From Diaporthe sp. PMI_573 (Eukaryota; Ascomycota; Sordariomycetes; Diaporthales; Diaporthaceae), in the NCBI GenBank assembly GCA_021399435.1, contig JAJTUP010000007.1, positions 1,178,001 to 1,242,000 of the forward strand: a stretch of 64,000 nucleotides of DNA, in the 5' to 3' direction. The translations under genes were made by a program, and so were the position numbers. The notes beneath the pieces were generated by a model that saw nothing but the letters and a program-made list of their open reading frames with translations, did not search any database and was not told the DNA's origin. Of this stretch, positions 46,779-58,242 are shown in pieces. How positions within the stretch are numbered: the first letter of the stretch is position 1; the number at the start of each line of letters is the position of its first letter.

Positions 46779-48564
46779 CTATCTTACTTTGTTCGCACCA
46801 CCTATCGATCGGTCTGCAAGAGAGTCACCAGACAAGGGACCGTCACGCAGGCCGTCCTTCTCTTCTACAGTAAGATCGCTTTTGGCCTTCTCCACCCTGA
46901 TACCCAAAGCAACCAGAACAATAGCGACACCAGCACAGCCGGACCCGAGAAAGAATGCTGTCTTATAGCTGCCTCGGACCCCAAGATAGGCAGTCTTGGC
47001 CGCAGCTAGATCCGCCCACCCGAGGAAGAAAGCAATGCCCAAGAACACGAGACCATTGACACAAGCACCGGCAAGACCTTGCTCATGCTTGGCAATGTTT
47101 GTGGTAATGAAGATGCTGCTGACATTATACGAGATGTCAATTCCGAGCGTAGCGCACACCATAGCAGGAAACACCCACGCCCAATAGCTCGGCTGCTCTG
47201 GCATGACTGCGAAGAGAAGTACGCAGATCAGGAATCCACTGGCTGAAAGAAGTAACAATAGCGTCCCGGACAGACGATGGAGCGTCATGCCTCCTACTAG
47301 AGCGATGACAATCCCGCCGACGGCTAAGGGGGCAAACCACAGCGCAGTGAGGAAGGGAGGGACGTCGAGCACTACCTCAATACTACTCCATAGGTTAATG
47401 GATCTTGTTGCTCGTTAGAGGGAGGAGTTGACTTACTAAAAGCTGGCGTAGAAGAGATAAATCCCGAAGCACCCATAGGCTAGAAACAAATATATAAAGA
47501 GAAGAACCATGTGCTTTGGGGCAAATATGCTTGCAGGCAGAAGTGGGTGTGTGGCTCGCCTATTCTCAACATAGACAAAGCTGATCAAGAACAGGATACC
47601 GAGGACGAACGTCACAACAATCTGTGGCGAGCCCCAGCCGCTCCTGACGTGCGAGCTCTCAGTGATGGCGTAGACTAGCAGGAAGATGCCTGGTATGCTG
47701 CTGCCGCATCCCCACCAGTCCATCGACCCTTGACGAGAATGCATATCGCGAGGTATGCAAAAGAATGACACGAGGCCTGTGATGCCCAGCGACACACTGA
47801 CGATCCAAAAGAACCATCCCCAGTGGATGACCTGGCCGCTCAGGCCAGCAACAAGGATCCCGGTAAAGAAGCCAAACGGCGCACAGCCTCCGTACAAGCT
47901 AAAGATGAAGTTCTTCCGAGGTCCTGGACGGTAGACGCTGCTCAGGAGAGCCAGACCGGCCGGAAGATTCGCGGCGGAACCCAGCCCCTGAAAAGCTCTC
48001 GTGGCGAGAAGCATGGCTAGGTTTTGGCTGAATCCTCCGACTAGGGTCCAAATGGACAACCAAGCGATACTTGTCAGGAATACAACGCTTGCGCCGTACA
48101 TATCGCAGAGCCGGCCAAAGGGCAGCAAGAACGCGCCAGCCACGAGAGTGAATATGCTAGCCGGCCATGTCTGGCTCTCGGATGGTATGTGCAATTCCCG
48201 CACCAGACTCGGAAGGAGAACGTTCATTCCGCTGATCAGGAATTCCTGTTGAAAGGGCGAGCGGACACCACAGTTAGCGAACGCTATTGGCTCACCGTCC
48301 TGGGCGGGTAACGTGCCGGTGTGACATGCGAAGCATCGCCACACTGCTATAGGCTGGGCCCGGGGGGCGGGGGCTTACAGAGACCAGATTGGATGCGAGA
48401 ATAGACAGGCAGAAGCCAATCTCCATCAAGGCATTCTTGAAGACTGCTGGTCGCTCCCTCCCAAGCTTTTCGATGTCGCCTTGACTGGAGTTCATGGATC
48501 CTCCAGAGACGCGGTCGGCAAGGGTGGGTTGTAGTGGCTCTGGGGCCTCCTCGATATCTGCCAT
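46779..48564 (-). CDS. MFS transporter (drug:H+ antiporter, ATR1-like)
   Basis: Three exons (48564-48379, 48245-47437, 47385-46779) encode 533 aa. Introns of 133 and 51 bp preserve the frame (NLVS|EFLISGMN and ASFY|SIEVVLD). The protein is polytopic, with about 12-14 hydrophobic helices. MFS signatures are FGRLCDMYGASVVF between helices 2 and 3, and RAFQGLGSAANLPAGLALL. It is likely a plasma-membrane exporter of small molecules of the aminotriazole-resistance type. Both termini are polar and probably cytosolic. The substrate is unknown. Confidence 0.87.
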
Positions 48565-49687
48565 TGGGAATGAGAGAGAGTTATTGCGACGAACAAAGGT
48601 AGCACTTGTGGTCTAGGATAGTGGTGTTGAGAAGAAGACAGAATTCATAACATATTAACAGGAAACCCCAGATATGCCCAGGTGCCATGGAAAGATGACA
48701 CGTTCGACCAGAAAGGTTCACGGTGGAAAATATCATTATGAAATAGACGATTGGCTTGAGCCCGAAGGAGCTGTGAGCAGGTATCCATGGTCGGATTGCA
48801 TCCGACGAGGCGACTCGATCCATGTTCGGAGTCCTACCAGCACAAGAACACGCGGTACATTTCCCGGCCGTAGCGTCAAGGCATCCAATGGCATGGCATG
48901 GCTTGTTTGGCGGGCCGGCCAGGGTCTTGGTCCAAATAGGCAGTTAGGACGCATTTTCAAAACATGGAGACGCACCACCAGGATAGGGGCTCGGGAGAGT
49001 CGAGCGGCTTGTGGAGCTACCACTTTTGGCGGGCGAAACAAGGTTCCTAGACCGACTCAGACAAACTTGGGTGATCGGCCGGTAGATGTCAGTGCTCCGG
49101 ATTGATGGTCGCACTTTTTTGACCCTTTTCGTTAATCTTCAACTCGGCTGGCCCCAGCGAAAAATATGTTACTGGCCGCCTGCCATGAAACGTCACACCA
49201 AGTTAATGCGTCCTTTCTGGATATTGTACAACATCAAACAATGCTCGTTTCTCGTCTTTGCCAAGCGCACAGTTTCCAAATTCGCAACGTTGACGGCGAC
49301 AAGATGAACCTCTACGTCGGAAGGAATTCTGCAGACCTCGTCGCTGATGCCAGTGATGCCGATCCAACCAGGAATTGATTATGTTTTGCTGGACATAATG
49401 TCAGTGCACGCCTCGCAAGACGTAATAACAGGAATCTGACGGAGAGTTTCACGGTCTTCTTGCAGTTGATGAGGAAGCAATAAATCTTTGACGTTTTGCA
49501 CCTCAACGGCAGGTTGGTTATCTGCGTATCAATCAACATCTAGCTGGGCTAGAGCACTCGTTATCTCCCATCTGTCTTACTCCAGCAGAGTAGAAACTTG
49601 TACTTTGAAGTCGTTCTCTCCTTTAGGTACGGATTGAGCTTTCTCGTTCGGGAGAATCTTCCACTAATCCACCAAATCTAGCCAAAC
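48565..49687. other. Intergenic, 1.1 kb
   Basis: I see no gene or repeat in this stretch. Overlapping short open frames on both strands lack any family pattern. Confidence 0.5.
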
Positions 49688-50716
49688 ATGAACGCAGCGA
49701 ACTCCCATCGAGCGTCCTATTACGATCTTGATGCCTTGCATGGCCCCATCGCCCGCCGACAGTCATCTGCAATTACAGTTCGCCGAAGCCGCGCGTTCGT
49801 TGCGGTTGACCACGCCGAGTACAGGGCCAAGTGTGACCTAGCCAGGGACTCGAGAAGCCCCTCGGGAGTTTATAACATTGAGTGGGACAAAGAACACGAG
49901 CAGAACCAAAATGACTCCCTTGGCTCTCGGGAACAGCTGAGGGTCATGGTCACAGTCTACCCTTACCGAGATGCGAATTGGATCATCGCCATTCTTTTCG
50001 TCGTCGGCAGTATTTCCTTCTGCATCAACGGCTTTTTCGGTCTCTTGCCGCTCGTTGCCCCTTCGACAGCCTTTCCGACCGAGGCAACCCTCGCAGCGCC
50101 TATCACGAACGCGATCGGAGCCATGTTTTTCGTAACGGCCGGCATTCTCACCATGCCTGCTATCTGGAACACTGCCAACGGTAACATAGAGCCAGCTTCA
50201 ATTTCCAAGTTCGAGGCAGACGAGGAGCAGGCGAAGACATACCACCCAGCGCTGTTGAGTAGTCCCTCCTGGGTGTGGCTACCCAGCTGGAGCGTCCTTA
50301 AGGATGCGTTGAAGACAACACCCTTCCAGTCTGGGGCGATGCAGCTCGTTGCCGGCTCCGTGTTAACCACAAGTGTTGTCTTCGGCTTCCCTGGTGTTCT
50401 TGCTCCTGATGATATCCTCGGTCTGTCCACCTTTGTCTTCACACCTTTGCTTATTGGGGGAGGGATATTCACCATCTCGAATATCATGCTGCTGTTATTT
50501 GCGCAGGAGCGGTGGTATAAGCCTCGCTTCGGAACTGCTGCCTGGCAGGCATCGCTATGGAATGTCATCGCTTCGATTCTGTTTGCCATCACTGGTGTTC
50601 TGCTTTTGGGTGGATATGTTCTGGCAGGCTCTGTGGCTTCGTTCACTGGAAGCTGGGCTTTCTTGATTGGGAGCGTGATACAGTGGTACGACATGATGGC
50701 ATTTTATTGTGGTTAA
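49688..50716 (+). CDS. Polytopic membrane protein of unknown function
   Basis: A single exon encodes 342 aa. The N-terminal ~90 residues are polar (with RRQSS and DWDKEHE-like charge). At least six hydrophobic segments follow: WIIAILFVVGSISFCINGFF, AMFFVTAGILTMPAIW, LVAGSVLTTSVVFGFPGVLA, FTPLLIGGGIFTISNIMLLLF, ASLWNVIASILFAITGVLLL and WAFLIGSVIQWYDMMAFY. The loops and topology resemble a conserved family of fungal integral membrane proteins, but I cannot assign a function. The ATG at 49688 is preceded by pyrimidine-rich sequence. Confidence 0.8.
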   Translation: MNAANSHRASYYDLDALHGPIARRQSSAITVRRSRAFVAVDHAEYRAKCDLARDSRSPSGVYNIEWDKEHEQNQNDSLGSREQLRVMVTVYPYRDANWIIAILFVVGSISFCINGFFGLLPLVAPSTAFPTEATLAAPITNAIGAMFFVTAGILTMPAIWNTANGNIEPASISKFEADEEQAKTYHPALLSSPSWVWLPSWSVLKDALKTTPFQSGAMQLVAGSVLTTSVVFGFPGVLAPDDILGLSTFVFTPLLIGGGIFTISNIMLLLFAQERWYKPRFGTAAWQASLWNVIASILFAITGVLLLGGYVLAGSVASFTGSWAFLIGSVIQWYDMMAFYCG

Positions 50717-51638
50717 TGTTGGAAAGGAAAGGATGAGGCTAGAACGGAGTAGAGTGGCTCAGTTCTCTGGTGGAATTGAAGATGACTGCTCAGAACTACG
50801 ATGACCTTATAGCTACACGTTCGTTATTCGAAGAGGAGCGATGAAGACGGGGTCAACAGCTCAAGCATGGCTGTGCTGGAGTCATTCGTCTCGTTCACAG
50901 AGTGACTGATGTCTACGGCTGGGATGCTTCTTTATGCCCGAATTAGGGGCATTGCGAATGTCAGGAAAAAAACAAATGTTACGTGGCTATTCCCGATCGT
51001 AAATCCCTGGCCAGTGAAAGATTTGGACTACAGGGCGTTGTTGGTCGTCGATCACTAACAGTCAGCAAACAAGATTTTACCACAGATTTACCATTAGCCC
51101 CGGAATTTCGGGACGTGGTAACGAGATACCTTCTTAGCACCTCACCGATTCAGCCAATCAGGCCCGCCCCGCGTGTTGAGGGCCGCCCGAATTCTCGGAC
51201 CAACTCGCACCTCTCTTCCTTTATTCCCGCGAGTCGCGCGGCGTCCCCGTCCTCCATGCTGTTGCCGCAATGTCCCGTGCCCTGTGGCCAACGCGCCAAG
51301 GGAAGGGAGATTCATGCACATGCACATATTAGACTCCTACCTACCATTATCTGCTTCCTACTGTTGCTCAACCAGTGTTGGCATCCCACCGGGCCGGGAG
51401 GTGCGCAGCTAGTCCGCTTCACCCTGCGTGCACGCCGCAGCAGGCCGGGGTGGAAATCCTGGCTCGCACCGGGATCGACATACAGATTTATATACTGGGC
51501 CGCTCCACTTTCACTTTCAACCTCAGGTCTTGAAGGCATTTCTCATTTTGGAGACTTGATTCCTCTCTCTTCCTTTTCCTTCTGTTCAATTGGCTACCAC
51601 CATCACCTCAGAGCGAGCCTTGTCATATCTGCCATATC
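50717..51638. promoter_or_regulatory. Upstream region of the MFS gene
   Basis: This 922-bp spacer ends in a pyrimidine-rich tract (about 51560-51610) before the ATG at 51639. No other gene is recognised. Confidence 0.45.
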
Positions 51639-53411
51639 ATGCCTCACGATGAACAGCCAGCGGGTCTTCAGCGGAACGGGCACACAAGCAAGAAGCACGA
51701 CGTCAAGCCCGATGATGGCTTCCCCACCTACCAGCTTACCATCCTGGCAATCTGCCGCTTCTCGGAGCCCATAGCGTTCAACTCAATCCTGGCCTACACA
51801 TATATCATGGTGCAGGACCTAAACGGCACCGACGTCAACGCCTCGTTCTACGCTGGTCTCCTTGTATCAGCTTACGCAGTCGCCGAGGCCCTGACGTCGA
51901 TGCTATGGGGAGCGGTCTCAGATCGATATGGACGGAAGCCCGTCGTACTGTTTGGTCTCTGTGGAGTCGCGATTTCCAGCCTCATTTTCGGCCTTGCCAA
52001 AACGTACTGGGTGGCCCTACTGGCACGGTTCGTTGGAGGGAGCCTCAATGGAAATGTATCCGTGATGCAGACTATGGTGGCGGAGATGGTCAAGAAGCCC
52101 GAGCATGAGCCTCGAGCATATGCCGTCCAGCCTTTTGTTTGGTTCCTTGGCAGCATTATTGGGAGCGCCATGGGTGGCTATCTGGCACAACCCGCCAAAT
52201 TCTATCCCGACGTCTTCCCTGAGGACGGACTGTTTGGACAGTATCCTTATCTTCTGCCCAACCTTGTCTCCGTCGCAGTCATAGTCATCGCTGTTATCCA
52301 AGGCATCATCTTCCTCGACGAAACAAACCCCCAGTTCGTCAAGCAGAGTATGGAGCAGGTCCATGCAACAGACGACGAGCAAGATGACGAGTTTACCCCT
52401 CTGATCCGGACGACCAGCCAGCCAAGATCCATTATGGAAGAGATTCGCCACGGAGACAGGCCGTTCATCGCTGAGGAGGGGCTGCCGACAACAACAGATC
52501 AGCGTTTTGACCTCCGGCACAACTCTTTTGGAACCATGCATTCGATACAAGTACGGCCCGAGCCTCAGGACTTGCAACGGGGCAGCTCGCACGATCAACG
52601 ACCTGTCAAAAGCCAAGAGAAGGCCTTCAACTTCGCCGTCGTCATGCTTATTCTCGTGCTCGTTATTGCTGCCTTTCATCAAATGGCATTCGGTGCCATC
52701 CTCCCAATCTATTTGCTCGACCCGCCGTCATATAATTCTACCGCCGCAAGATCACCCCAGCTCGACCTCTCAGGTGGCATGGGTTATAGCCTGCACGACG
52801 TCGGTGGCTTCCTCGCGGGCAATGGCTTCATTGCCCTTTTCATACAAGGCGTCATCTTTCCCTTCTTCGTCGAAAGCACGGGCGTTTGGCTGTCATTTTT
52901 GATCCCGACCATTCTTTATCCGCTGTGCTATGTTATGATGCCGTTCCTCTCTCTGCTGAGGCCAGTGGGGCAGAGCGAAGCGGCTCCGGACTCTGCAATC
53001 CTATCAGTCGGCATATACATCACATTATTTCTGCAAAACTTCTTCGGCATCATTGTCACACCTTGCGCTCTGATCTTACTCAAGAATGCGTGTCCTTCAC
53101 CATTGGTTCTCGGCCGCGTAAATGGTCTTGCGATGAGTGCTGTGTGCATAGCTCGAACGATCAGTTCTCCACTGGTCGGCGTTTTCTATGACGCCGGCGG
53201 GAGCGCCGCTGCTTGGGGTGGGTGTGCCGTGGTCGCGATCCTAGGCGCTATTCAGCTTTGGTGGGTACCAAAAGACAAAGTAGTGGGTACTGGCTCGGGA
53301 GTGGAGGTGCATGTGGAGAGTGCATTTGTTGGCCATCAGGAGCATGATGAAAACGGTGGGGAGGTTGCTGTTTTTGACGAGGAGGACGAAGAGGAAAATG
53401 AGAGGATATAA
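51639..53411 (+). CDS. MFS transporter (ZIFL/YCR023C-like)
   Basis: A single exon encodes 590 aa. The N-terminal half contains ICRFSEPIAFNSILAYTYIM, the MFS loop motif WGAVSDRYGRKPVVLFG, and ARFVGGSLNGNVSVMQTMVAEM. A long polar central loop (about 230-330) separates the two six-helix bundles. The C-terminal half has NFFGIIVTPCALILLKNACPSP and RVNGLAMSAVCIARTISSPLVG. The cytosolic tail is very acidic (EDEEENERI). Members are vacuolar or plasma-membrane exporters of organic compounds or metal chelates. The substrate is unknown. No intron is needed. Confidence 0.88.
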   Translation: MPHDEQPAGLQRNGHTSKKHDVKPDDGFPTYQLTILAICRFSEPIAFNSILAYTYIMVQDLNGTDVNASFYAGLLVSAYAVAEALTSMLWGAVSDRYGRKPVVLFGLCGVAISSLIFGLAKTYWVALLARFVGGSLNGNVSVMQTMVAEMVKKPEHEPRAYAVQPFVWFLGSIIGSAMGGYLAQPAKFYPDVFPEDGLFGQYPYLLPNLVSVAVIVIAVIQGIIFLDETNPQFVKQSMEQVHATDDEQDDEFTPLIRTTSQPRSIMEEIRHGDRPFIAEEGLPTTTDQRFDLRHNSFGTMHSIQVRPEPQDLQRGSSHDQRPVKSQEKAFNFAVVMLILVLVIAAFHQMAFGAILPIYLLDPPSYNSTAARSPQLDLSGGMGYSLHDVGGFLAGNGFIALFIQGVIFPFFVESTGVWLSFLIPTILYPLCYVMMPFLSLLRPVGQSEAAPDSAILSVGIYITLFLQNFFGIIVTPCALILLKNACPSPLVLGRVNGLAMSAVCIARTISSPLVGVFYDAGGSAAAWGGCAVVAILGAIQLWWVPKDKVVGTGSGVEVHVESAFVGHQEHDENGGEVAVFDEEDEEENERI

Positions 53412-54355
53412 AAAGTATTGTATGCTTTTACACGATTTAAGGTACGAAGATGGCTGGGTCGAAAGTTGCCCGTGCCCGTCACCTTGACAAATGATAACGA
53501 ATGCTCATGACCAACACAAGGACGGAATGTGGTGTGAGATGCTAGAACTGTAGTGCCCGATGGCTACCGCTCCCCAGATATATTCTCTTCGTAGAAGTAT
53601 TCACGAGCAGTTTTCAAAATTTGCCTAGAAATATTTCTCATCCTGCCAGCATAAACAAGTAGTACGTATATAATAACTTTTTTTGTAAAAAAAAGAATTT
53701 TAATAGTTAAAACTAAAAAGATATTAATTTAATTTTGTTTTTATAAAAAGCCTAAAAATTAAAATATCAAATTAAAGTTCATAAGGTAATTTTAAAAAAT
53801 TAACTTAACCTAAATAAGCTTTTTGCTAATATTAAGGCTATTTGGAAAACTTAAATAAAAGTCGGTATAGTGCTAAAAGATAGTAATAGGTTAGAAGAGT
53901 TAGAAATATTATTAGAAACGGGGTTAATTATTGTGGTGGCGGCGTTGGTGACAGAAGTCGGCCGAGAACGGGGGTGGGCCGAGATCCGGGCCGGGTACGT
54001 TATTGTGGTTGTTGAAGAATGTGTAAGTAAACATAGTGGGTTTGTGTGGGTGTTGAGTATTTTTGCTGGCCGAGATGGGGGGTTGGGCGAAATGGTGACC
54101 CGGGATGGTACATAATGACTGAGTCGGATTTTCTTTATTAATTGAACTCATCGATTACCAAAAGCTACGCTGGATTGAATAGAATCTGTGGCTGATGGCA
54201 GCCGAGTACCGCACAAAGAGAGACTGCCTATGAAGTCATTTCCAATCCACCCATCCGAAATGCTCCATCCAAAATGAACCTCCAATATCGCGTACCAAAA
54301 AAATCAAGTCCTGTGTTGTTGCCTTGCCCTCTTGCGTGACCCCCTAGTAGCTTTG
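53412..54355. other. Intergenic with AT-rich degenerate block
   Basis: The interval between two genes holds an abrupt AT-rich island (about 53650-53930) next to a G-rich stretch (53920-54110). No intact gene is recognised. Confidence 0.5.
53650..53930. repeat. AT-rich degenerate element, RIP-like
   Basis: This stretch is roughly 80 percent A+T by eye, unlike its surroundings. It has multiple stops in all frames and TA/TTAA-rich words. It may be the remnant of a transposable element altered by repeat-induced point mutation. No terminal repeats or protein traces could be identified. Confidence 0.4.
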
Positions 54356-55581
54356 TTAATAATAACCAGAAGGACCGGGCATAGAGGCGCCTGATGAGCT
54401 TCCCTGCCCTCCATATTCTCCGTATCCTCCTCCATATTCTCCTCCGTATCCTCCTCCATATCCCCCTCCGTATCCTCCTTCATATCCTCCCCCCTGGCCT
54501 CCTTCATATCCTCCCCCCTGGCCTCCTCCATATCCTCCCCCCTGGCCTCCATATCCTCCTCCCTGACCTGTATATCCCCCCTGGTATGTCTCAACAGGGC
54601 CAACAACCCGGTCGGATCTTGTGCCAAGCGGATATTTGACTTCGTAAGGGTACCCATCTCCAGTTGTCGTGCGCCGCATGCTGGCGGTCCAGTCCCGAAA
54701 GCATCCCAGATCGACTGCAGATGATGAGACTACAGTATAGAACTTCTTATCAGGACCCTTCATTGATTCGCAATAGATTGACAGGACGGCGTGAATGTCT
54801 GGGAAGGCCGGGAGAGGTCCCTTATTTGAGAAAGCCCAATCACCGGTCTGAGTAAGTACCGCTATTGTTCGATCCCCGCCTTTCACGGGTTCCTTCTTAA
54901 TGCGGTGGGTGCGTTCCAGAGCGAATAGGACTTGGGCGCTTGACATTGACCCAAAAAATATTAGCTGGATTTGCGCAAGAGATATCCCGCTCTCTCAGTC
55001 TGTAGGACCAGCAAGTTGGGTTGAGGTCGGAACAATACTTACATGTAGTCTCTGCAGCCAACGTACGTCTCGTCCCCAGTGTATGATGCCCTCGTTCCGT
55101 AGCCAAAGCGGAGCAATCTGCTCTCTGAAAGTATTCTGATGAAGTCACCAAGTGTTGTGCCGCCATGTACACTGTCGAAATTTCTCTCCATCTCGACGCA
55201 AAAGATCGTGCTGTTGGGTGGCCCTTCGTACTCTTTCAGGCCCAGAACGACTGCTGCGGCCGTGTAATCCTGTTTTGAGACTGGATCTTTGAATTCGACC
55301 CCTTCCTGTAGCTGGGTCTCAAGCTTGACGCCGCGCCATGGATGATTGTCGCAGTGCTTGAGGTCGAACTTCAAGAAAACATGGTTGGTCATCACGTCGC
55401 CATTGGAGTGTTCTTCGACAAAGCAAAGCCAGGCACGTGAAAGCCGAAAATCTCTGTGCTCAAAATCTTTCATCAGCTTTTTAATGTTCTTCGAGTGCGC
55501 TGAGAGATCGAAATTTCGAGCACTGGTCCACTCCCATTTCTTGGCTGGTTGTTTGCCCCTGGAGGAAGATCCGCTAGGCAT
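54356..55581 (-). CDS. Fungal protein with Gly/Tyr/Gln-rich prion-like C-terminus
   Basis: Two exons (55581-55043, 54938-54356) encode 373 aa. The intron 54939-55042 begins gtaagt; its end (tcaag) is weaker than usual but keeps the frame (CRDYIAQVLFALERTHRIK). The N-terminal 270 residues form a globular domain I do not recognise. It contains WLCFVEEHSNGDVMTNHVF, HPWRGVKLETQLQEG and TLGDFIRILSESRLLRFG. The last ~75 residues are repeats of GGYGGGQGGGYEGG type, ending SGASMPGPSGYY. Such Gly-Tyr-Gln tracts occur in RNA-binding and condensate-forming proteins, but no RNA-binding domain is seen here. No signal peptide is present, so a nuclear or cytosolic place is likely. Confidence 0.72.
54375..54585. 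repeat. Gly-rich coding minisatellite
   Basis: Tandem 12- to 36-bp units (plus strand CCTCCATATCCTCC, coding strand GGAGGATATGGAGG) encode the GGYGG repeats of the protein at 54356-55581. Confidence 0.85.
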
Positions 55582-56819
55582 TGCGTATTCGTTCAGCGCT
55601 GTACAGCGGATTTATGTCGCTAGCTCGTCGGCTTGTGCTCAAATTTTCCAGGGCAAGGAAAGTCTTAGGGAGCCTCTGCTTCTGTGCGGGAACAAGAATG
55701 ACTAGTTCTCGGTTGTTCCTTTTCGTTGTTTATGTTGAGATCCTGGGCTCGCCCTTGGGCTCTCAAATTGTTCTTCTTGGTGTCTTCTCCGTGTTCTTCG
55801 TGGTGTTGATCAGTTGGTGTTGATCAGTTGTGTGGTAGGTAAGTTCTGAGCACCTCTCTGGGCTCAAGTAGACGAGATTTATATACTGGAAAAGAAGAGA
55901 TTGAGTCACTAAAGTTGATGCAGTTGAGCCCATACTTACTGGCCGCAGCGGTGACTTGTGCGTTCAATCTTTGTATGATGGAAGACCTTAAGACGGCCAA
56001 CCTTTGCCATGACTTGCGACAGATTATTGCACTTTACACCTTAAAGGGAAACGTATGACTTAGCAGATTCAATCTCAAAGTTATCGACCATTGAAGGCAC
56101 CCAAGAGCACCCAAGACACACTACACCAGAACAAGTCAGAAGTGCAGGGTGACAGGAGAGGGAACTGGACCAGCAGTGACAATATGGTACAAGATTAGGT
56201 CATCCAAGCTCTCACAGTAGGGTGACAGTAAGACCCCAAGCCCCTGAAGGCGACGGCGACCTCGGCGCGCGTTCCTGGTATTATCATCCTCCCAACCGCC
56301 GTGTGGCCCCTCTCGTCATCGTCGGCGCGAGGGAGGGCCAGTGAGCCGGACAGTCGGCGAGGTCCTCCGCGTCAAGGAACGCGCCGCGAGCGACGGGTGC
56401 AGGATATGTCCCTCGGCCTACCTCATCTCAGTTGCTGTAAGTAAAAGTACCTTCCTAGACCCTAACCCTTATTGAGTATAATGAAATTAAAAGAAAAGAA
56501 TATGCCTCTAAGGGGTAGATTAATTTAAACATAACTTGAAGTCAGTGCCGTGGCCCGTAGGGCAGATGACCGATGAGAGAAGAGGGGAATGTGTTGGACT
56601 AGTGCAGGCGGGGGACACACTCCTTTTTGTCCACCCGCTTCCGTGTACACAGATATTGTCATCAACGTTCAGCTACGCACGCAGCATATATCTGCCATGC
56701 CTCGCCCATATTGACACAGCCTGTCGGCCCCCGAGTAAGCACGACTGACGTCTTTTGTCGAGGCGTCTCTTGTCCCATCACCTGGAACATTTACTCTATC
56801 GACCAGGATAACAGCTATC
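55582..56819. other. Intergenic, 1.2 kb
   Basis: A 14-bp direct repeat (GGTGTTGATCAGTT twice) lies at 55802-55829. No gene is recognised. The last part is the promoter of the flavoprotein gene. Confidence 0.5.
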
Positions 56820-58242
56820 ATGCCGTTTGTCGCCAAACAAGCTAACAGGAGGAGAGTGGTGATTGTGGGGTCGGGTTGGGCCGGGGCCACCATCTCTACA
56901 GCTCTTGATGAACAAAAGTACAAGATCACTGTGGTCTCGCCCGAGGAAACAACCCCTTACACACCTCTCTTAGCCAGTGCTGCCTGTGGGCTCTATGACT
57001 TCAGGTATGCAACCTACCTTCCTGTCGTCATCGAGAGTTTCTGGTCAAGTGCAAGCGATAGCTGACTTGCCGCAGTCTCGTCGAAGCGCCTGTCCGCCAT
57101 CAGAGAAGGGAAATCAGATACATCAAGGCCAGTGTTGAAGACGTTGACTTCGAGAAGAAGGTTTGCCGTTGCAGATCCGCCTTTGACGACCTTCCGAACG
57201 ATGGACAGTTCTCCCTTACTTATGATTATCTGATCTTGGCGCCTGGCTGCACGAACAACACTTTTGGTACGCCAGGGGTGAAGGAACACGCCATGTTTGT
57301 TCGTACTGTACGAGACGCCAAGGCCATTCAGGCCCATATTCGAAATTGTTTTGAGAGGGCATCGATGCCCGGCTTAACGGGCCAAGAAAGTAGGTCTTTC
57401 GTCGAGTGAAACCCCCTCGTTGTAATGCAATACCTTTTAACGGTGTCTCTCGTCTCTTAGTACGCAACATCTTGCACTTCGTCATTGTGGGTGCTGGACC
57501 GACAGGTGTGGAAATTTCCAGTGAACTATCCGATCTTTTCCACAATGACTTTGCACGGCTCTACCCTCACATCAAGAAGCACATTCGAATTTCTATTCAC
57601 GATGTCGCGCCCAATGTCTTGGGCGGCTTCGACCAACACCTGCAAGAGTATGCGATGAACAGCTTCGACAAGCGTGACGTCGAGGTCTTCACCGAGAGTC
57701 ATATCGAAAAGGTCGACGGTGGTGCTATTTACACTCAAGAACTCGGGAGAATTCCTTGTAACACGGTCATTTGGGCTGCAGGTAATGGTGCGACGGCTCT
57801 GGTTGATAGGCTTAGATGCCAGAAGACGGAGAACGGCCTCCCTCGGCTGCTGACCGACGACTTCCTGCGACTCAGGGGCACAGACGGGGAGCCCATCCCT
57901 GATGTCTATGCCCTCGGTGATGCTGCCGACATTGATGGTGCTAGCCTGCCCACCACGGCTGAGGTTGCATGCCAAAAGGCAAAGTGGCTCGGGTCTGCAT
58001 TAAACAAAGAATTCGAAGAGGGCAAGGTCGGCCATTTCCAGTACCGACAGGCAGCTGTTGTTGCATATCTCGGACATGGTGATGGCGTTATCGCGGGGAA
58101 GAGTGACTATACGGGCGCAGAGGCCTGGATCGCCTGGCGGTCCAAGAACTTTCTGTGGACACGGCAGTGGAGACAACGGGTTCTGATCATTGTGAGCTGG
58201 CTCCTTGATCGACTAACAGGGAGAGCGATTGCCCCATGGTAA
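56820..58242 (+). CDS. Type II NADH dehydrogenase-like flavoprotein
   Basis: Three exons (56820-57004, 57076-57389, 57461-58242) encode 426 aa. Both introns are 71 bp. The N-terminal FAD-binding fold VVIVGSGWAGA and the NAD-binding VIVGAGPTGVEIS are both intact. YDYLILAPGC, VIWAAGN and DVYALGDAAD are typical of two-dinucleotide-binding oxidoreductases. The C-terminus has a hydrophobic/basic helix (VLIIVSWLLDRLTGRAIAPW), as in membrane-attached NDH-2 enzymes. These oxidise NADH and reduce ubiquinone without proton pumping. The protein is shorter than most fungal mitochondrial NDE/NDI enzymes, and the N-terminus (MPFVAKQANRRR) is only a weak targeting signal. Location is uncertain. Confidence 0.85.

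Noticed and set aside
49963..50694. Minus-strand frame of 243 codons
   Set aside because: Antisense shadow of the polytopic membrane-protein gene; no hydrophobic or domain logic on this strand.
52017..52682. Minus-strand frame of 221 codons
   Set aside because: Antisense shadow of the second MFS transporter.
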